From Leptasterias polaris (Eukaryota; Echinodermata; Asteroidea; Forcipulatida; Asteriidae), in NCBI GenBank assembly GCA_037783415.1, contig JAZGTN010000071.1:4471501-4535500 (forward strand): a DNA stretch of 64,000 nt. The letters run 5' to 3'. The position numbers and the translations under genes are program-made. Each line of letters opens with the position of its first letter. Position 1 is the stretch's first letter. The notes beneath the pieces are model-generated. The model was not told the origin of the DNA and ran no database searches. It saw nothing but the letters and a program-made list of their open reading frames with translations. This document shows, piece after piece, positions 46,232-61,200 of this stretch.

Positions 46232-49200
46232 ATGGAAAGAATAGAATTTCTTATCTTCATTTTATCCGTTTTGACTTATAATGGAATCTATCCGGTAGCA
46301 GCTCAACAAATGTAAGTGTTTATTTTCTCATTATGGTTATTTACAGGAATTTTGTTTTAAAATTGCATCCAGAAAATAATTCAAGCTTTTTACCTTTGAA
46401 ATAAAGTGTACAACTCAGACAGTAGGGGGGTCAGGTAAGAGTTGACGCAGTATTTTTTGTTTGAGGTGGAATGGGTGTGGTTTAACTATTTTGAGTAATA
46501 AACAACATCATGAAAGACTATCTATCTGGTGTAGGCCTATGTTTTTGTATTTTTCATAACAAGCAATTTGGTTGCTGCTACACAATCGCTTTGGTTTAAT
46601 TTCTTTAATCCTCCCGAGGCTGGATTCAAAAACAGCTAAGATTTGTCTAGATGTGTGTATCGATCTTATTTACAAAGGAAAGTGTGATGTCACAATACAA
46701 CTCACTACGTTATTGGCGATTCCTTAACAAAATTAGTGCTTTGTGAAATCGAGCCCAGTCGGTCTACATTTAGTTTAAGTTTTCGGTGTATAAATAACAA
46801 ATAATAATAGTATATAATTAAACCAGTTCTTTTTATTGGTAGGCCTAATGCATTTTTTTAAATTACTCCTGGGCCGATTTCACAAGCAGCTGAGATTGAT
46901 CTATATAATTTTGTGTATTATAATCTTAGTTGCAAAGCAAAGTGTGAAATTGCAAATCACTATAGTATGATATTGTTGGCGACTTCATTTAATTCAAGTT
47001 TCAGTGTACATATAGGGGCCTATAGAACCAGTAATTCATTTTATTCGTTATACATCATTGATAAAACAATATTGTATGCACCCGTGTTATCATGGTTTGG
47101 CCAACAGCACCCATTTCTGTGACGACACAATAACTAAGGAGGAAGAGGTGCTCGTACCTCGCGAGGACCTCACCGTACCATGTGAGGCACTCGAGAGGTA
47201 CATAGAGAGCGGCTTCCTCCTAGATGAAGACAAGATGAAAAAAGTCGATAGAGGTGAACCGTCCGCACAGTGTTTCGTTTACAAGTAAGTTTTGAAGACA
47301 ATTCTTGGTCCTATACGTTACATTTTTGTTGTACTTACCTGATAAGTTAATCTTCTTTGTCTTAAGATTGAATCCATCTTATTTTGTTCGTCAATTGACT
47401 AAAATTCATCATTATTTATGTATCATCATGCGAATGATGACTCACCCTTTTTTCTGCCAGAAATGAGATATTTGCCGAGGATTTTAAATTAATTTAAACA
47501 AAAACCAACGAAAAATAAGACATATGCACCCAATAAAGTTGGTCTTCTGACAGAGTGTTTTTAACTAACGTATGACTCCTCATTCACATTTTTAAAAAAC
47601 GTTAATTTTTAAACTTCTTCTTGTCTGTCTTTGGGAAGACCCGCCTCGCTCAAAATGACAGAGGTTCAGGAGACATCTAGAAGGAAATGCTGCCGAGGAT
47701 GGGAAGGAAAGCTCTGTGATCAAAGTAAGGAATAATAAAGACATTCCCTGACTTTTGGCTCCGTAAGACTGTAGTTGTTTGTGATTTTATGGTTTTTTTT
47801 TTTTCATCTTACGTTTTGTAATTGATTTATGATTTACTTTATTGTGATCATAAATGTTTTAATGTTTTGTTCTCTTGTTTGTTTGTTTCTTTGTTTATTA
47901 ATTTATATATATTTTTAACAACTTCTTACAGCAATGTGCAGTCTTACCTGTAAGAACGGTGGCAGTTGTATTGCACCTAACAAGTGCACTTGTCCGCATG
48001 GATTCCGAGGATACCAGTGTGAACGGAGCGTAATCGGTAAGAATGTTTGCTTGGCTGTTGGGTTGTTTGTTTGTTTGTTTGTTTTGTGTTTGTTGGTTCT
48101 CACCGTTGTTTACGACCAAAGACGTAGGTCTATCAATCCATGCATCTTACTTGTCTGTGAGAATATTGAATTTTTTCCCGCAAATTTTGCAGCTTTTTGT
48201 AAGGAAAAATGAAAAGGGGTGATTTTTATCGAAGAGGAAAAACCCACACAAAAGTCCCAAACGAATACTGTGCAAGGCAGATGATAGGCTAGGCCCCAGT
48301 CAAAAGCTGTTTTAAAAATGTGGATGATGTTTTCATAAATTTATTAATTCCTGTTTGTTTCACTTCTCAGAACAAGGCACACGATTGCCCTTTGCAACAT
48401 GTATGATCTGGAACACCGGTCACTACCGTACCTATGACAACCGAAGGTTCGACTTTGAAAGCTCCTGCGTCTACGTTTTATCTGAAGACGTGGGAAGATC
48501 ATGGAGTGTACATGCGAGGAACGTCAGATGTGAAGCACCAGATACTTGCACAAAGGTAAAGTTTTAACGCAACTTTAGGTTTTGATTAATTTACTTCACT
48601 GAGTATAAGCTTCTTTCACAAGTGCCCTGGGACGCGTGTATTTCGGTAGGAGTATAGTCTTTTCACAATCTTGAAGATCATCGAACCTATCATACAGACA
48701 AAGTTTGTATCTATATTATTTTATTTTATTTGTAAAAATTGTTTGTGAGGCAGTTTTAACCACTCCCAATTAAAAAGATGATATGGTAACACTTTGCCTA
48801 AAAACAGTCTACGCGGCGACGGGGGCGCGGCTGGTATTGCAACCGCGCCCTCTTCTGTTTTAAGAAGTTTCCTTTAGTAAAGGAGGCGTGGCTTAAAATT
48901 GCATCTGTCAAAAATGTCGTAGGTCATGTCTGCGAATCTAAAAATAGACAGTCAAAATCCTTGACTGCGATCCGTACAATAATATACTCCTTGTGAACTG
49001 GGGACCAGGCTAGTTAAAGCACGTGTATGAATACCTCCTTTATAAACAAGTGGCAGTTTGTGGAGAGTGTCTCTGTTCGGAACGGAAATTTGCTCTCATA
49101 TTAAGCTTTAGTTTTCGATACGAACGATTGAAACTGTAAGTACTAACTTATGTGGATGTGTGTTAGGCTATATTCAAGCAATAGTTTGTTAACAATTCAA

Positions 49201-52200
49201 TTGAGAAACTGGTAGGTAGTTTTTCGTGATTTAACTTTCAACTTTAAAGTTGTCTCATGCCTTGTTAATTGTTTGCCATTAAATCGGTATCTCTCAACAA
49301 TAACTGACAATGCTTGCAAACAAAATTATGTTCCCCATCTAAATTTTCTTGAACCATAGGTGTAATTAAATGTATTGTTGGTTTTCCTATTCATTTCAAC
49401 TAAGGAACTTGTTTACAAAATTACAGGTATTTACGAATCAAATTCAAAAAAAGAGTTGTAATATCATTATCAGTTCATAATTTTTTATTATAATTATTGA
49501 CTGTGAATTATCCAAGTTATGCGTTTTGGAGGACCCAACAACGCTATTTTAACCCTGAGATCAAGACACAGATGATGTCCAATTGTTAAAAACGCGTAGT
49601 CGTAGTAACAGTGCCAGTAACAGCTAAGTTTCTAAACTCTATTATTAAGTAGCTGACAATTAACAATTACATACATTTCATTGATTTTTTACCACTGCTG
49701 CATATCTCAGTGGAATGTCTCTCACTTATGAACCGATGTTTCATTCACGTTGGAATCCCCATTAGGCACTACCACCGTCATTTTTGTTTCATCACCCACC
49801 CCCCCCCCCCAAAAAAAATAAAATAATAATAATTATTGTTAAAAGTTTACCCCTGCACTAAGATAGATAGTTTAACCTTTTTTTTCCCTTCTTATTTGCG
49901 TCTACCAAGGGAAATAAAGTCAGAAATTCCCCAAAACAGTCACCTGCACATGTTGAGTTGCCGGCACACTATACGCTTCATTTTTTGGGGGGGCCTATCA
50001 TTTTGGTCCTTATCTCCTGCTACTACTAGATTTTGAAATAGTACAGGTTAAACTTTGTTTGTAACATAGATTTCTTCTTTCTTTCAGCGTTTGACCTTTC
50101 AGTTCGATGAAGATGTCCTCGAGGCTGAAGAAGGGATCATTGCTTGGAACGGAGAAATTGTTGAGTCTATTCCATTCAAGGCAAAAGGTACATTTTAAAA
50201 AATAAATAAAAGAATCTACTCACAGTCAAAGAACTTCAAATGATTATTTGACACTTACCTTTGATTTAAAAACAATTATAAATGATTAAATATTTAATTG
50301 ATTGTTACAGGTGTCTCCATTGACAAAGAAGGAAGCTTTTTCTTTCTTGATTCTGGCTCTGGATGGAGAAGCAAGTTTGATAATGGATCAACGGTTTACA
50401 TAACCCTGGTTGAAGAGTTAATGAAATCAACCAGAGGCCTGTGTGGGAACTTTGATGGAAATCCAGATAGTAAGTTTATGTCTATTTTTGTCACAGGTCC
50501 TTTTTGTTTATTTCCACCTACAATGGTAACATTGTGTGTGATTAGTATTTATTTTATTTGTAATAATTTTTATAGCAATCTTTTCAAAATATTTGTTTAT
50601 GTTTTTTGTGATTGGAAGGGCTGTTGTTGATGACAATTTTTATTGATATTATTAGACGATTTGACAACTCAGAGTGGGGAATTTGCACAAGACCATATCT
50701 CCTTTGCACGTAGCTGGAAGGTGTCGACAGATGGACAGGTAAATATTAAATCTTTCCTTTCAACATCTCTCTTACTGTAGATTTACAGAACACGTGTTCA
50801 GAGTTCAAAGTTTTCAGACTTGATTAATAATTGGGTAAACTTTTAAGCTCTTGGTTTTTCCAATTGACAGAACTGTGCAGAGATGAAAGAATCTTCAATC
50901 CATCCTTGTCAGCTTCATGAAGAGCGTCTTGATGATGCCTTAAAACACTGTGATCGTCTCAGGGAGGAGCCCTTCTCATCTTGCAATATTCAGGTAAAAT
51001 AATGCATATCTTGGGAGTAGTGGGAAGGGAATTGAGGTACATTTTCTTACATTGTAATCTCACATTGGAAATTGCCAGTTTCCCATTTTGTCTGTATTTA
51101 CCTCAACCATAGAGGTCCTAGCTCTATGCCTCAACTTATATCTTATAAATACCTTCACCCCCAGCCCAGACACTTCCCTAAAGCTGTACTAATTTCCTTA
51201 ATCCCTTAATCTGATAAACATCCTTGTACTGACAGTTTTGAAACCACCTGCTAGCTATCTGAGACTTAATCCTGTTGTTAATAAATCATGCAATATATTA
51301 TAAGGAGTCAGGGAAAGTTTGTTTTCTGTTGGATCTAATTTAAATGAGAAGTGATCTTAAAGCATTTGCCTGTAATTGTAATAACAGAGAGCCTGAAAAA
51401 CAAAAATTAAGTGCATTTAGTAATGGTAAGCCAACCTTGAAAATGATAATAAATTAACAAAAACCCTTTTTTCAGAAAAATTAATTATTTTTTAGTCTTG
51501 ATAGTATTTTCACGAATCTTCAATTTACAGGTTGACCCCAGTTTGTATCATGACACCTGTCTTTATGACCTCTGCCTTCATGGGGCTAATAACCGTGCAG
51601 TTTTATGCTCCTCATTGGATGCATATGTCAGGGAGTGTGTCAGTCATCACATTGTTGTAGAATGGAGGCAGGATGGATTCTGTGGTAAGTTGCAAACTGA
51701 ACTGCATGTTTACTCCGACCACATTGTCATTATCATCATCATCATCATCAAGGCTTGAGTTGATCCATTTGTTGGACAAATCCCTCTTCATCAAACCCCA
51801 TTTGCCTCTCACTCTCTAGCCACTCTAATCCATGTAGCCTTGCTCAAGTGTGCGGCTATGTCATCTCTCCATCTTCTGTAATAATATTAAAGTTTAAATA
51901 TAATTTATAAAAAGTGGGGTTGCTTTACATTTTCCAAGATCTGTAGTAAATGATCATCAACAGCACAATATGAATCAAAGATTACTTAAAGGGCATAACA
52001 TTAAGGCAGACTGAAAAGAACAAATAACAAATCAAGTATTTTCTGTGGCCTTGTAGGTCCCAATTTTTACTTGTGGTCTAAGAGAAACAAATTTGTGAAT
52101 CTCTGTAATTGTATTAAAATACAATATGGTCAGCCTTTGAAGGGAAAATGTAAATATATCTGATAATGTGCTCTTGTTTTTAATTTAGAAAAATCCTGTC

Positions 52201-55200
52201 CAGGAGGTCAGATTTATAAAGACTGTGGATCGGCCTGCCCTCGAACCTGTCTAGCAATAAACTATGGCATGGATGAAGACTGTCCAGACACCTGTGTCAG
52301 TGGATGTCAGTGTCCAGACAATCTATACCTGGACATTGGAGGTGATAAATGCGTAACAGTGGAGGAATGCTCCTGTGTTGTTAATAGGAAGATTTATCAT
52401 CCAGGGGATATGATCCAGAAAGACTGTAATAAATGGTGAGAAAATGAATTAAAATCTGTTTGAATGAGATTGATGATGTACAAACCTCTTCCTACTCAGA
52501 GCAAGGTTGGATCTTGGCTCAATTTAATGGCTCTGCTTACCGCCGAATTCTTTGCTTGTGATCACCATTCTTCACTTACAGGGCAAGTGCTGAATTTCTG
52601 CACTAGCTGTGTAAGCAAAGAATGCCTACTACTGTAACGTAACGCACACAAACAAAAATTCCCTGTTAACCTGTAAAATACACTTGATGTAAGCATGGAA
52701 TTCTCTGTGCTGATTCTGTGCTGCCAAGGTCGGTGTAGTTGTTTCTTTCCCTGGCTTTCATCTCTGTGGACCTCAGTTCAAATCCCACCTCGGGCAGAGC
52801 CTTGCATGTGGATTGGGTTAACAGTCCCTACCTGATTTTGTGGGTTTCCATACTGAACATTTCTTCATCAGCTTCTTTTCCTAGGTATGCCTAAGGGTTA
52901 TAGTGCAACCAACTTTTGAGGGTATCTTTTAAGAAGGATAACTTGGAAGAAAAATATCTTGCAAGAAAGATAAAATGTAAGAAAGATATCTTGTAAGAAA
53001 GATATCTTGTTAGAAAAAGATGTTGTACTATTATAAGCCTCAATAAATGGGTTACATTAAATAATCATTCATTACCTACTCAGAAATAGTCTGAATACAA
53101 TAAAGTAACAATTGAAAGTTCTTCATAAATGTGTTGTCGTATGATTTGTTCTTTCTGTTTTAGTACTTGGCAAGAAGGTCGTTGGGATTGTACCCATAAT
53201 ATTTGTGACGCCACTTGTAACGTCATTGGAGCATCTCACATCAGCACCTTTGACAGGAGTGAATATTCATTCCATGGACTTTGTGGCTACACATTGGTCG
53301 AGGTAAAAACACTTTTAACTTTGATGGTTTAGAGAATAAGGTCAAACAAGGTGACATCATTTCAGGATTAAACAAGTTGAAAACTCAGTACCCTGTAAAA
53401 AGCACTAATAAAATTCCTGAAGTTGTTTATCTTAATATTCCTTCTGAAAAGATGTAGACAAATTTTTGCAATTTCATTTTATTGATTTCTTTGCTATTTC
53501 ATTCAATGACTGTGTCTTGCAGGAAGTTAAAAGCCGAGCATTCAGCATTGTTGCAGAGTTCACAAATTGCGGCAGTGAAGGATCAGTAAGCTGTGTAAAT
53601 TACCTGAAAATCTCGGTACACAAGACCACAATTCAGCTTCGTCAAAAGCAAGAAGTGCTCATTGATGGAGATGTTATGACCCTCCCGTACTACTCCAAAG
53701 ATTTTAATATCTTCAGAGCCTCATCAGTTTATGTGGTTTTTGAGAGTGTGGGGTTTCGTGTCTTGTGGGATGGTGTGATGGGAGTTGAGGTGGTGCTTGA
53801 AGCAGACTATAAATATGAGGTAAGAAAACTTGAAGAACAGTTTTTGGCAACTGAGCAATCTTGTCTCACCAAGGCCTTATCACACTATGGAACAAATTCC
53901 ATTTTAACCCTACCACCAACCTACGTTCATTTCACAATCGGTGCATTTTGCCTGGAAAAAATAAACACCACTCTCAAGCATGAAAAGATATTTTCCAGAA
54001 TTTTGTGAGTAATTTGTCAAGTGTGATAAGGGCTTTTAATAATTGTCAATTTTTTTTGAAAATTTAGGTGCTGGGTTTGTGTGGCTCTTTTGATTACAAC
54101 CAAGAAAATGATTTCACAACTCATAATGGGGACATCGTCACCGATCCATACATCTTCACCAGTAGCTTCAAAAGCAACCCAAGCTGCGAAAATCTCAATG
54201 AGACAAGCTCGTTTGATGCGTGTGGAGTAAACTCTCGTAATACTCTCCAAGCAGAGCAACTCTGCAAATCTCTGCATCATGATGTATTCAGCGCTTGCAG
54301 AAATGAAGTCGAGGATAACTTCTACTATGAGAGTTGTGTTTCTGATGTCTGTGGCTGTGATGACAAAGATGCGTGTCTTTGTAATGTGCTTCAGTCATTT
54401 TCAAGACAGTGTGCCCTCAAGGGTCAAGTTGTTGACACCTGGAGGAATATTTCCTCTCTTGGAGGACGTTGTCGTAAGTCCGATCATCACTACTTGTGTA
54501 AATCAAACTTTTTAAAGATAACAAACTCTTGTACGACAGTCTTCATATTGACATCGCAATTAGCATAAAGACAAAATTCAAATGATGCCAATTAATTTCT
54601 TTACCGCCGTGAATTATTTTTTGAGTTCTTATTTTGTTTTGGTCCCATTTAAAAACTTGCTCCTCAGAGAGGATTGGCAGACCTAGAATTTCATCTAATA
54701 GAAGGCAAGGTCATTTTCATTTTGCAAAGGTCACATCAATTGGAAAATCTGAAAGTCTATGGGAAACTTTTGAAGGGGTGCCAAGAGCAGGGGCAGCAGA
54801 GGCCATGGCCTCCATGTTAATCGAGGCCTGGAAGTTTTGGAAAATCTTGTCACTATGTTTTCCTGAGAAAAATATAGAAAATTCTTTGAAGTGCAAAGAT
54901 CTTCTGTAAATGAATTGTTATAAAGACTTTCCTTTTTTTTTTTAATGCTCTTCCTGCAGATATACAATGTCCAACTGGTCAAGTCTATACAGAATGTGGT
55001 ATAGCATGTGGTCAGACCTGTCGTGACCAAGAATATCTTGACCACTGCTCTGACCATCAGTGTGTACCTGGCTGCATTTGCCCTGGCAACAAAGTCCTAA
55101 ACAAACACAATGTTTGCATCGATGTGTCTGTTTGCGAATGTTTGCATCTTGGAAAGACTTTTTACCCAGGAGATGTAAGAACGGAACCTTGTAAAACATG

Positions 55201-58200
55201 GTGAGAAAATCTTAATTTTTTGTAGGAATCCAGCAGTTTTGTCCAAAAATGGGCCGTTAAAAATTTTGTTTGATGATTACAGTTTGACCTTTCACAAATA
55301 TCTAATTGTAAAACACTACACTTCAGTGCTTCATGAATCTTAAATAAATTTAGGACGTTACTTGAGATGTTTCTCTTAAGTTATTTGCCGTCATATCGTA
55401 AATTGACTCAATCCCAACTGAGTACCAACCAAATATTCTTTATCCCTATGCAAAATTAACTTCTATTAAATAAAGGTTGATTTTTACTTTCTGAGTCTTT
55501 TAATAGTTGTCACTCTGTCATTTAATTATTAACTTATTCAAAGTACACAGTGCTGTTCAAGTAAACGTCAAAAAAAAATTCTCAAAGTTATTTTGTAGAT
55601 CGTGGTAATCACTGAATTTCCCTCATAACCTTTTACATTCAGATACCATCATGAGGGATAATTAATTGATAAATAATAAATAAATACCTCGGGTCATTTT
55701 GGTTAACAAGAGCAATTTCTTTTTCATCTTTATTTGATTTTAAATTACAGTATTTGCACCAATGGCTCGTTTGTTTGTGAGTTATTACCAAACTGCACCT
55801 CCTCAGAAGCTTGTCCAAACAACATGATATTCTCAGAGTATTCCTCACAGTGTGATAAGACCTGCAATAGCATGATGTCATGTGTGTATCAGAGTAAACC
55901 TGGATGCACCTGTCCTGAAGGACTTCTACTAAACGTAAGTCTGGATCTTATTGGTGAAGATTTGAAAGCAAAGAATTATACAACTTAGAAGTAGGGTCAT
56001 AGATTGGGTTTTGTGAATAAAACACTGATTTACAGACCAAAAAAAAAAATATATATACAATAAAAGTCACGTTGTAAAGTTTCAGCTGAATGCAGTGTCT
56101 ACTTGCTGAGAAATCAGCGAAAAACTGTCACAGTATTTTCATAGGTTTGTTGAGTCCATCCACGTTTAGCGAGGTGAGAGCAGGTACCAATCGCATCTCT
56201 GGCCGCAGCATTCACGAATGGACACCAACCCTCAGAAATCTGAGAAACGATTAATGCATGTGCGTTTCTAAGATTCAAAATTTTGTTTGTGTGTGAAAAT
56301 TGATCCATACCATATTACTTAAAAGGAATGCTTTTTCAAAACAATTTACAATCAACAGCTGCAGTGCCTTTTACCAAGTAATCTTTTATGGTCATACATT
56401 TTTGGAGTGTTTACCAACCTATGAACCCTACCTTAAGACAGTGAAACACCCTCACAAGCATTTGACTTAATTGGTTGCAAACATGTTGCAAGTTGTTTTC
56501 TTTTTCTTTCCTTTGGTTCTTTCCTTTGGTATTTTTGTAAAGATCATTGAATGAGGATTCTAATCAACCTACACCATGGCGAGTTTAATCAATATACAAC
56601 AGTGATAAGACCTGAATAAATTCGTATTTTTTAGGGTGATGTTTGTGTGGAGCCAAATTTCTGTCCTTGTACTCATAACGGAATGTCATATGAATCCGGA
56701 GAGAGTTATACAAATGACTGCAACCATTGGTAAGTCGGAACAGAATGTCTGATTGTGAATAGTCTTTTCATATTCAAGCCTGTATGTTTTCATTTCATTT
56801 TGAGCCCCTTTCACCGAAAATTTCAGGGGGATTTTAACCCAAGTGCCACCCCATGTTCATTTCACACTTGGTGCAATTTTACTGGGAAAAGTGACTACCC
56901 AGTATTCCAACCCCAGGGGTTATTTGGCACGCGACCTTCAAGTAGGGGTATCTACTTCTGGGGAGTTTGCCAGGGTCATTCGGATGAGATGTAAAACTGT
57001 ATGTCCTGTGTGTTGTGTGTTCACGTAAAAGAACTCAAGAGAAGGAAGGGGTTTGCCCCGATATTTCTGGCAGTGGCTGCTGAGGGTCCTCAGTTTACCT
57101 TGTAAACCCTTATAAGGTGCTGCATGAATCGGTCTCATAAATAATTTTTGTTTTAAACCTGTCTTAAAAATGTTACTAAGTGAGGCAGTAGAATATATAG
57201 CATGACAAGTTCTCAAAGAACAAAATCTACCTAGCAAGTAGATATACACATAGTGTTACCGCATACCAAATATACATTGATACCTCACCATGCAATGCCT
57301 CAAATCCCATATTTTTGAGTACCTTATTTGTAGATGTGTGTGCTTTTAAGACATTGTTATTTTGTGGTTTGGAGTTATAGTTATTGTGCAATTGACCCTG
57401 CCCTTGTACAGTTCTTGGCAAATAAAGCTCTTATGATTTTGTTTTTCAGCACTTGTTTTAACAGAACATGGCACTGCACGTCTCATTCTTGTCCAGGTAA
57501 GATTACTAGCTGACGGCCAAAATAGTTAGATTGAAAAAAGGCACAAGCAAATTCTTTTCATTAGTTCCCTCTGACTCAAGATATACAGCACATATTTTGT
57601 AAAGTCTCCTGATGATGACTGGAGTACACTAGCACAAACACTGAGAACAAACAAACCAGCTTGTTTCAGAAAGAGATTTCTTTTGAAGAATGTTTACCCT
57701 TTATTTCCATAAATATTATTAGAATGTTATTGATAAAATATTTGTGATTATTTTTCTGTGTTTCTGCAGCACACTGCAAGGCAATAGGTGATGCCCACTA
57801 CACTACTTTTGATGGCAAGTCGTACTCCTTCCAGGGACAGTGCCGTTACATTCTTGCGAAGGAGATTTACGGTGAATTCCTCATCACTGCAGAGAATATC
57901 CCATGTGGCATTGAAGGCATCACATGCACAAAATGCATTCATGTTCAGATCCAGAGTGTAACCATTAAGATGGTGCGCGGTAGGGATGTGATGGTTAACG
58001 ATTATCATGTGAAGCTACCCAAGGCTTATAATGAGATAACGATATTGAAGACTGGGATGTTCATCGTTATCAGATGGGAGAACTGGCTGGAGGTTCGCTG
58101 GGATGGAGGTGAGTCTCAATCGCCTAGAAATATTATTTTAGTTGATAAAAAGATTACAAATTTGTAAATATTTTAGTTTTTACCTTGCACCGATGTATGA

Positions 58201-61200
58201 AAAAAAAAAACCTGTATTGACTCCTTGTACCAACATCACATTTGGCCACTGTCTGCCGCCCTCTGCATTTTAGGAGATAATGTACACATACAAATTATGG
58301 TAAGAGTGTAATCATCGCGTCGTCTAAAATATCCACTGCAGTTTATAACACACAAGGACATTGACTCCCAAAATGGCACAACTAAGATTGGTGTGATGAT
58401 GACATCAGGCGAATTGGGTCAATATTTGATGTTTTCCAAGTCAACTGTAAGCAAATGTTTCTGCAACATTTTACTTGTGTTCAACTTATAAATATCCAAT
58501 GAGATCTTGTTGGAAGATGAAACTAGACGCAAGAAAAGAAAAATAAATTTAACAGAACTTGTTTATTAATTCTGAATGACCTTTCTTCTTAAACAGCAAC
58601 CCGAATCTACATCAAAGTTTCCCCACACTACGCTGGTAGACTTGTGGGTCTGTGTGGTCTCTATGACAACAATGCAGAAAATGATTTTACAAGTCGCTAT
58701 GGCATGCAAGAAGCAAGAGCAGATACTTTTGGGAATAGTTGGAAGGCTTCTATGTCTTGTAAGGACATAGATAGTAAGAAGATTCAAAACCCATGTGAGG
58801 TGAGACAATAAGAATCAACAGTTGTTTTGTTTTGATGGAGTTGACATCTTAATTTAAAAAGTGTGATCTTATTCTTCTAGCCTTTTGAGCTTTCAAAAAG
58901 ACTGCTAGGTTCTAAGCATGGGGTCATTTCCACTTTTTGCATCTTCCTTCTGTGTTTACTCTAGATAATCTGAGTTTAAACTTGAGGAAAGAATTGCGAA
59001 CTTTTTAAAATCTACAACTGGAGTTTTCTACGAAGGCAGTCATCAGTGGAATAAAAATGTCTTCACAAAAAATGTACTCTTTTGAAAAAGAACTATAGTG
59101 CAGTTACTTAACCACTTGTCCTGCAATGTTTGATGATTCTAATACTAAAATGCTTTAATATATATCATTTTATACATTTTATATTTATTATTTAGTTGAA
59201 TCCTAATCGTCTTCCTTGGGCCAAGAAACGTTGTAATATTCTTAGAAATGAGAAGTTCCATCCATGCCATGAAGTCGTTGCCCCAGAGCTGTTTATAAAG
59301 TGGTGTCAATATGACTCCTGTGGGTAAGTTTTTTAGCATAACAACAAAATTTGAAAAGATAAATTGTACTTTTATATTTGTTTTCCTTTAAGAAATAATA
59401 AGATTTAATGTAAATCTAGTTTGAAAGGAGTATTGGCTCAAAAGAAGGACATTTATAGTAGGAGAACAGGTTGACGAGTTTAATTGTATATTTTTCTTTG
59501 GGTAACTTCTAATTTTAAGGTTTTTATTCAAATCTGTTTTCAAGTTTTTTTCCTGTTTGCTCTTTTTAATTGTAATTAATGAATAATTCAGGAAATTGCC
59601 TGTATCTATGTGTTTTATAAAGCTATTAAGAAACTAAATGAAATGAAATTGTATGGTTAACAAAGGCTGTAACAGGCATGAAACTCTTCCTACTTTGGTC
59701 TGATTTCCGATTTTTGTTTTGCCCTTGAAATAAACCAGACAAATTGTGATTAAATAGCCTGAAAAGTCTACTAGAGTCTACACCATGTGTACAAGTAGGT
59801 CAGGCCTTGTACTCATTAAAATTGTCCATGAACCAAGTAATTTTTTATGCCTGCTGGTAAAAAAATTAAAAATCCCAACAAAGACAAATCAAGGTAATAA
59901 ACTCAGGCTTTTTCTACATAAATTTATCTGGACGGTTTTAGACTAATGAACGGTTATTAACTAAATAATTTGCCTCTGTTTTCCCCCTAGATGTACAACT
60001 GGAGTTGCTTGTGAATGTCTCTGTACAGCGTTAGCCGCTTATGGTGAAGAGTGTAGCAGGCATGGAGTTCATGTACAATGGCGCTCAGAAGAACTCTGCC
60101 GTAAGCCTTCAATTTCATCAAATCATCTCTTGAAAAATACCATTAATACATCTTTTTTTTTTGAGTCGATGCATTGCGTCAAGTTTATCATCTTGACTTT
60201 GTTCTTTACAGCGATGTTGTGTGACTATGGCTTTGTATACATGTCATGTGGCCCTGCCTGCCCGGCTACGTGTGACTCCCTCAGTGGTGAAACAGAATGT
60301 GAGTTTTGTAAAGGATGTACAGAAGGCTGCCATTGCCCACCTGGAACCATACAACAAGGTAAAGAGGCACATTATTTATTATTTTGAACTCGCTTTCCTT
60401 TATTTTTCTGCTTTTTTGTTGTGACTCCCCCCCCCCCCCCACCCTAAACAAATGTGAAAAAACCCAAAACAACCACAATCAAGATAACCAACAAATGAAA
60501 CATGAGATTTAACTTTTTACTTTAGTTAAGTGAGTACTAACTTTTCACCCTGGGCGAGTACATGTAAGCCAAGGAAATACAAAATTGGCATTATTGTTTC
60601 TAAAGGAAATAAATCTTGTTTATTTTTTAGATGGAAAATGTATTTCTGCAAAGGAGTGCACCTGCAAACATAACGGCATGAGGTATCCGCCAGGAAATAA
60701 GATCACTATCAACTGTCAGACTTGGTAATGACATCATTCATGTAGCTTAATAGGGTCTTTTCTGTTTCATTTAGATTTGTTTTGAATGAACAATTTGTAA
60801 ACTGTATTTTTCAACTTCTTGGTCATTCTGCATTATATTTAAATAAAATACTGTACTTTAACTTCAAACTTCTAAGAAGCTCTCTGAAATTTAGTTTTTC
60901 CTTTAATTGGCAGTATTTGTGAGAATGGACTGTTCAAATGTGTTGGTCAGCCTTGCATTGGTAAGTGTAATTTCATCATGATCCTTTACCTTTATTTGGC
61001 AAAGTAAAGACTGCATCTAAATGAAGCAACTTTGGCTATTAGGTATGGCTGTTTGTTGCAGCAGCACCTGTGACATCACATGTTTACAAAAGAGCCACAG
61101 AGCCCTGACTTCCTGCAGGCATCATTTGTACACAGCCCAACGGAAGAAATATAAAAGGTTATATTTTGTGGAGATTGCACTGTCTGATATGAAGAAAGGG

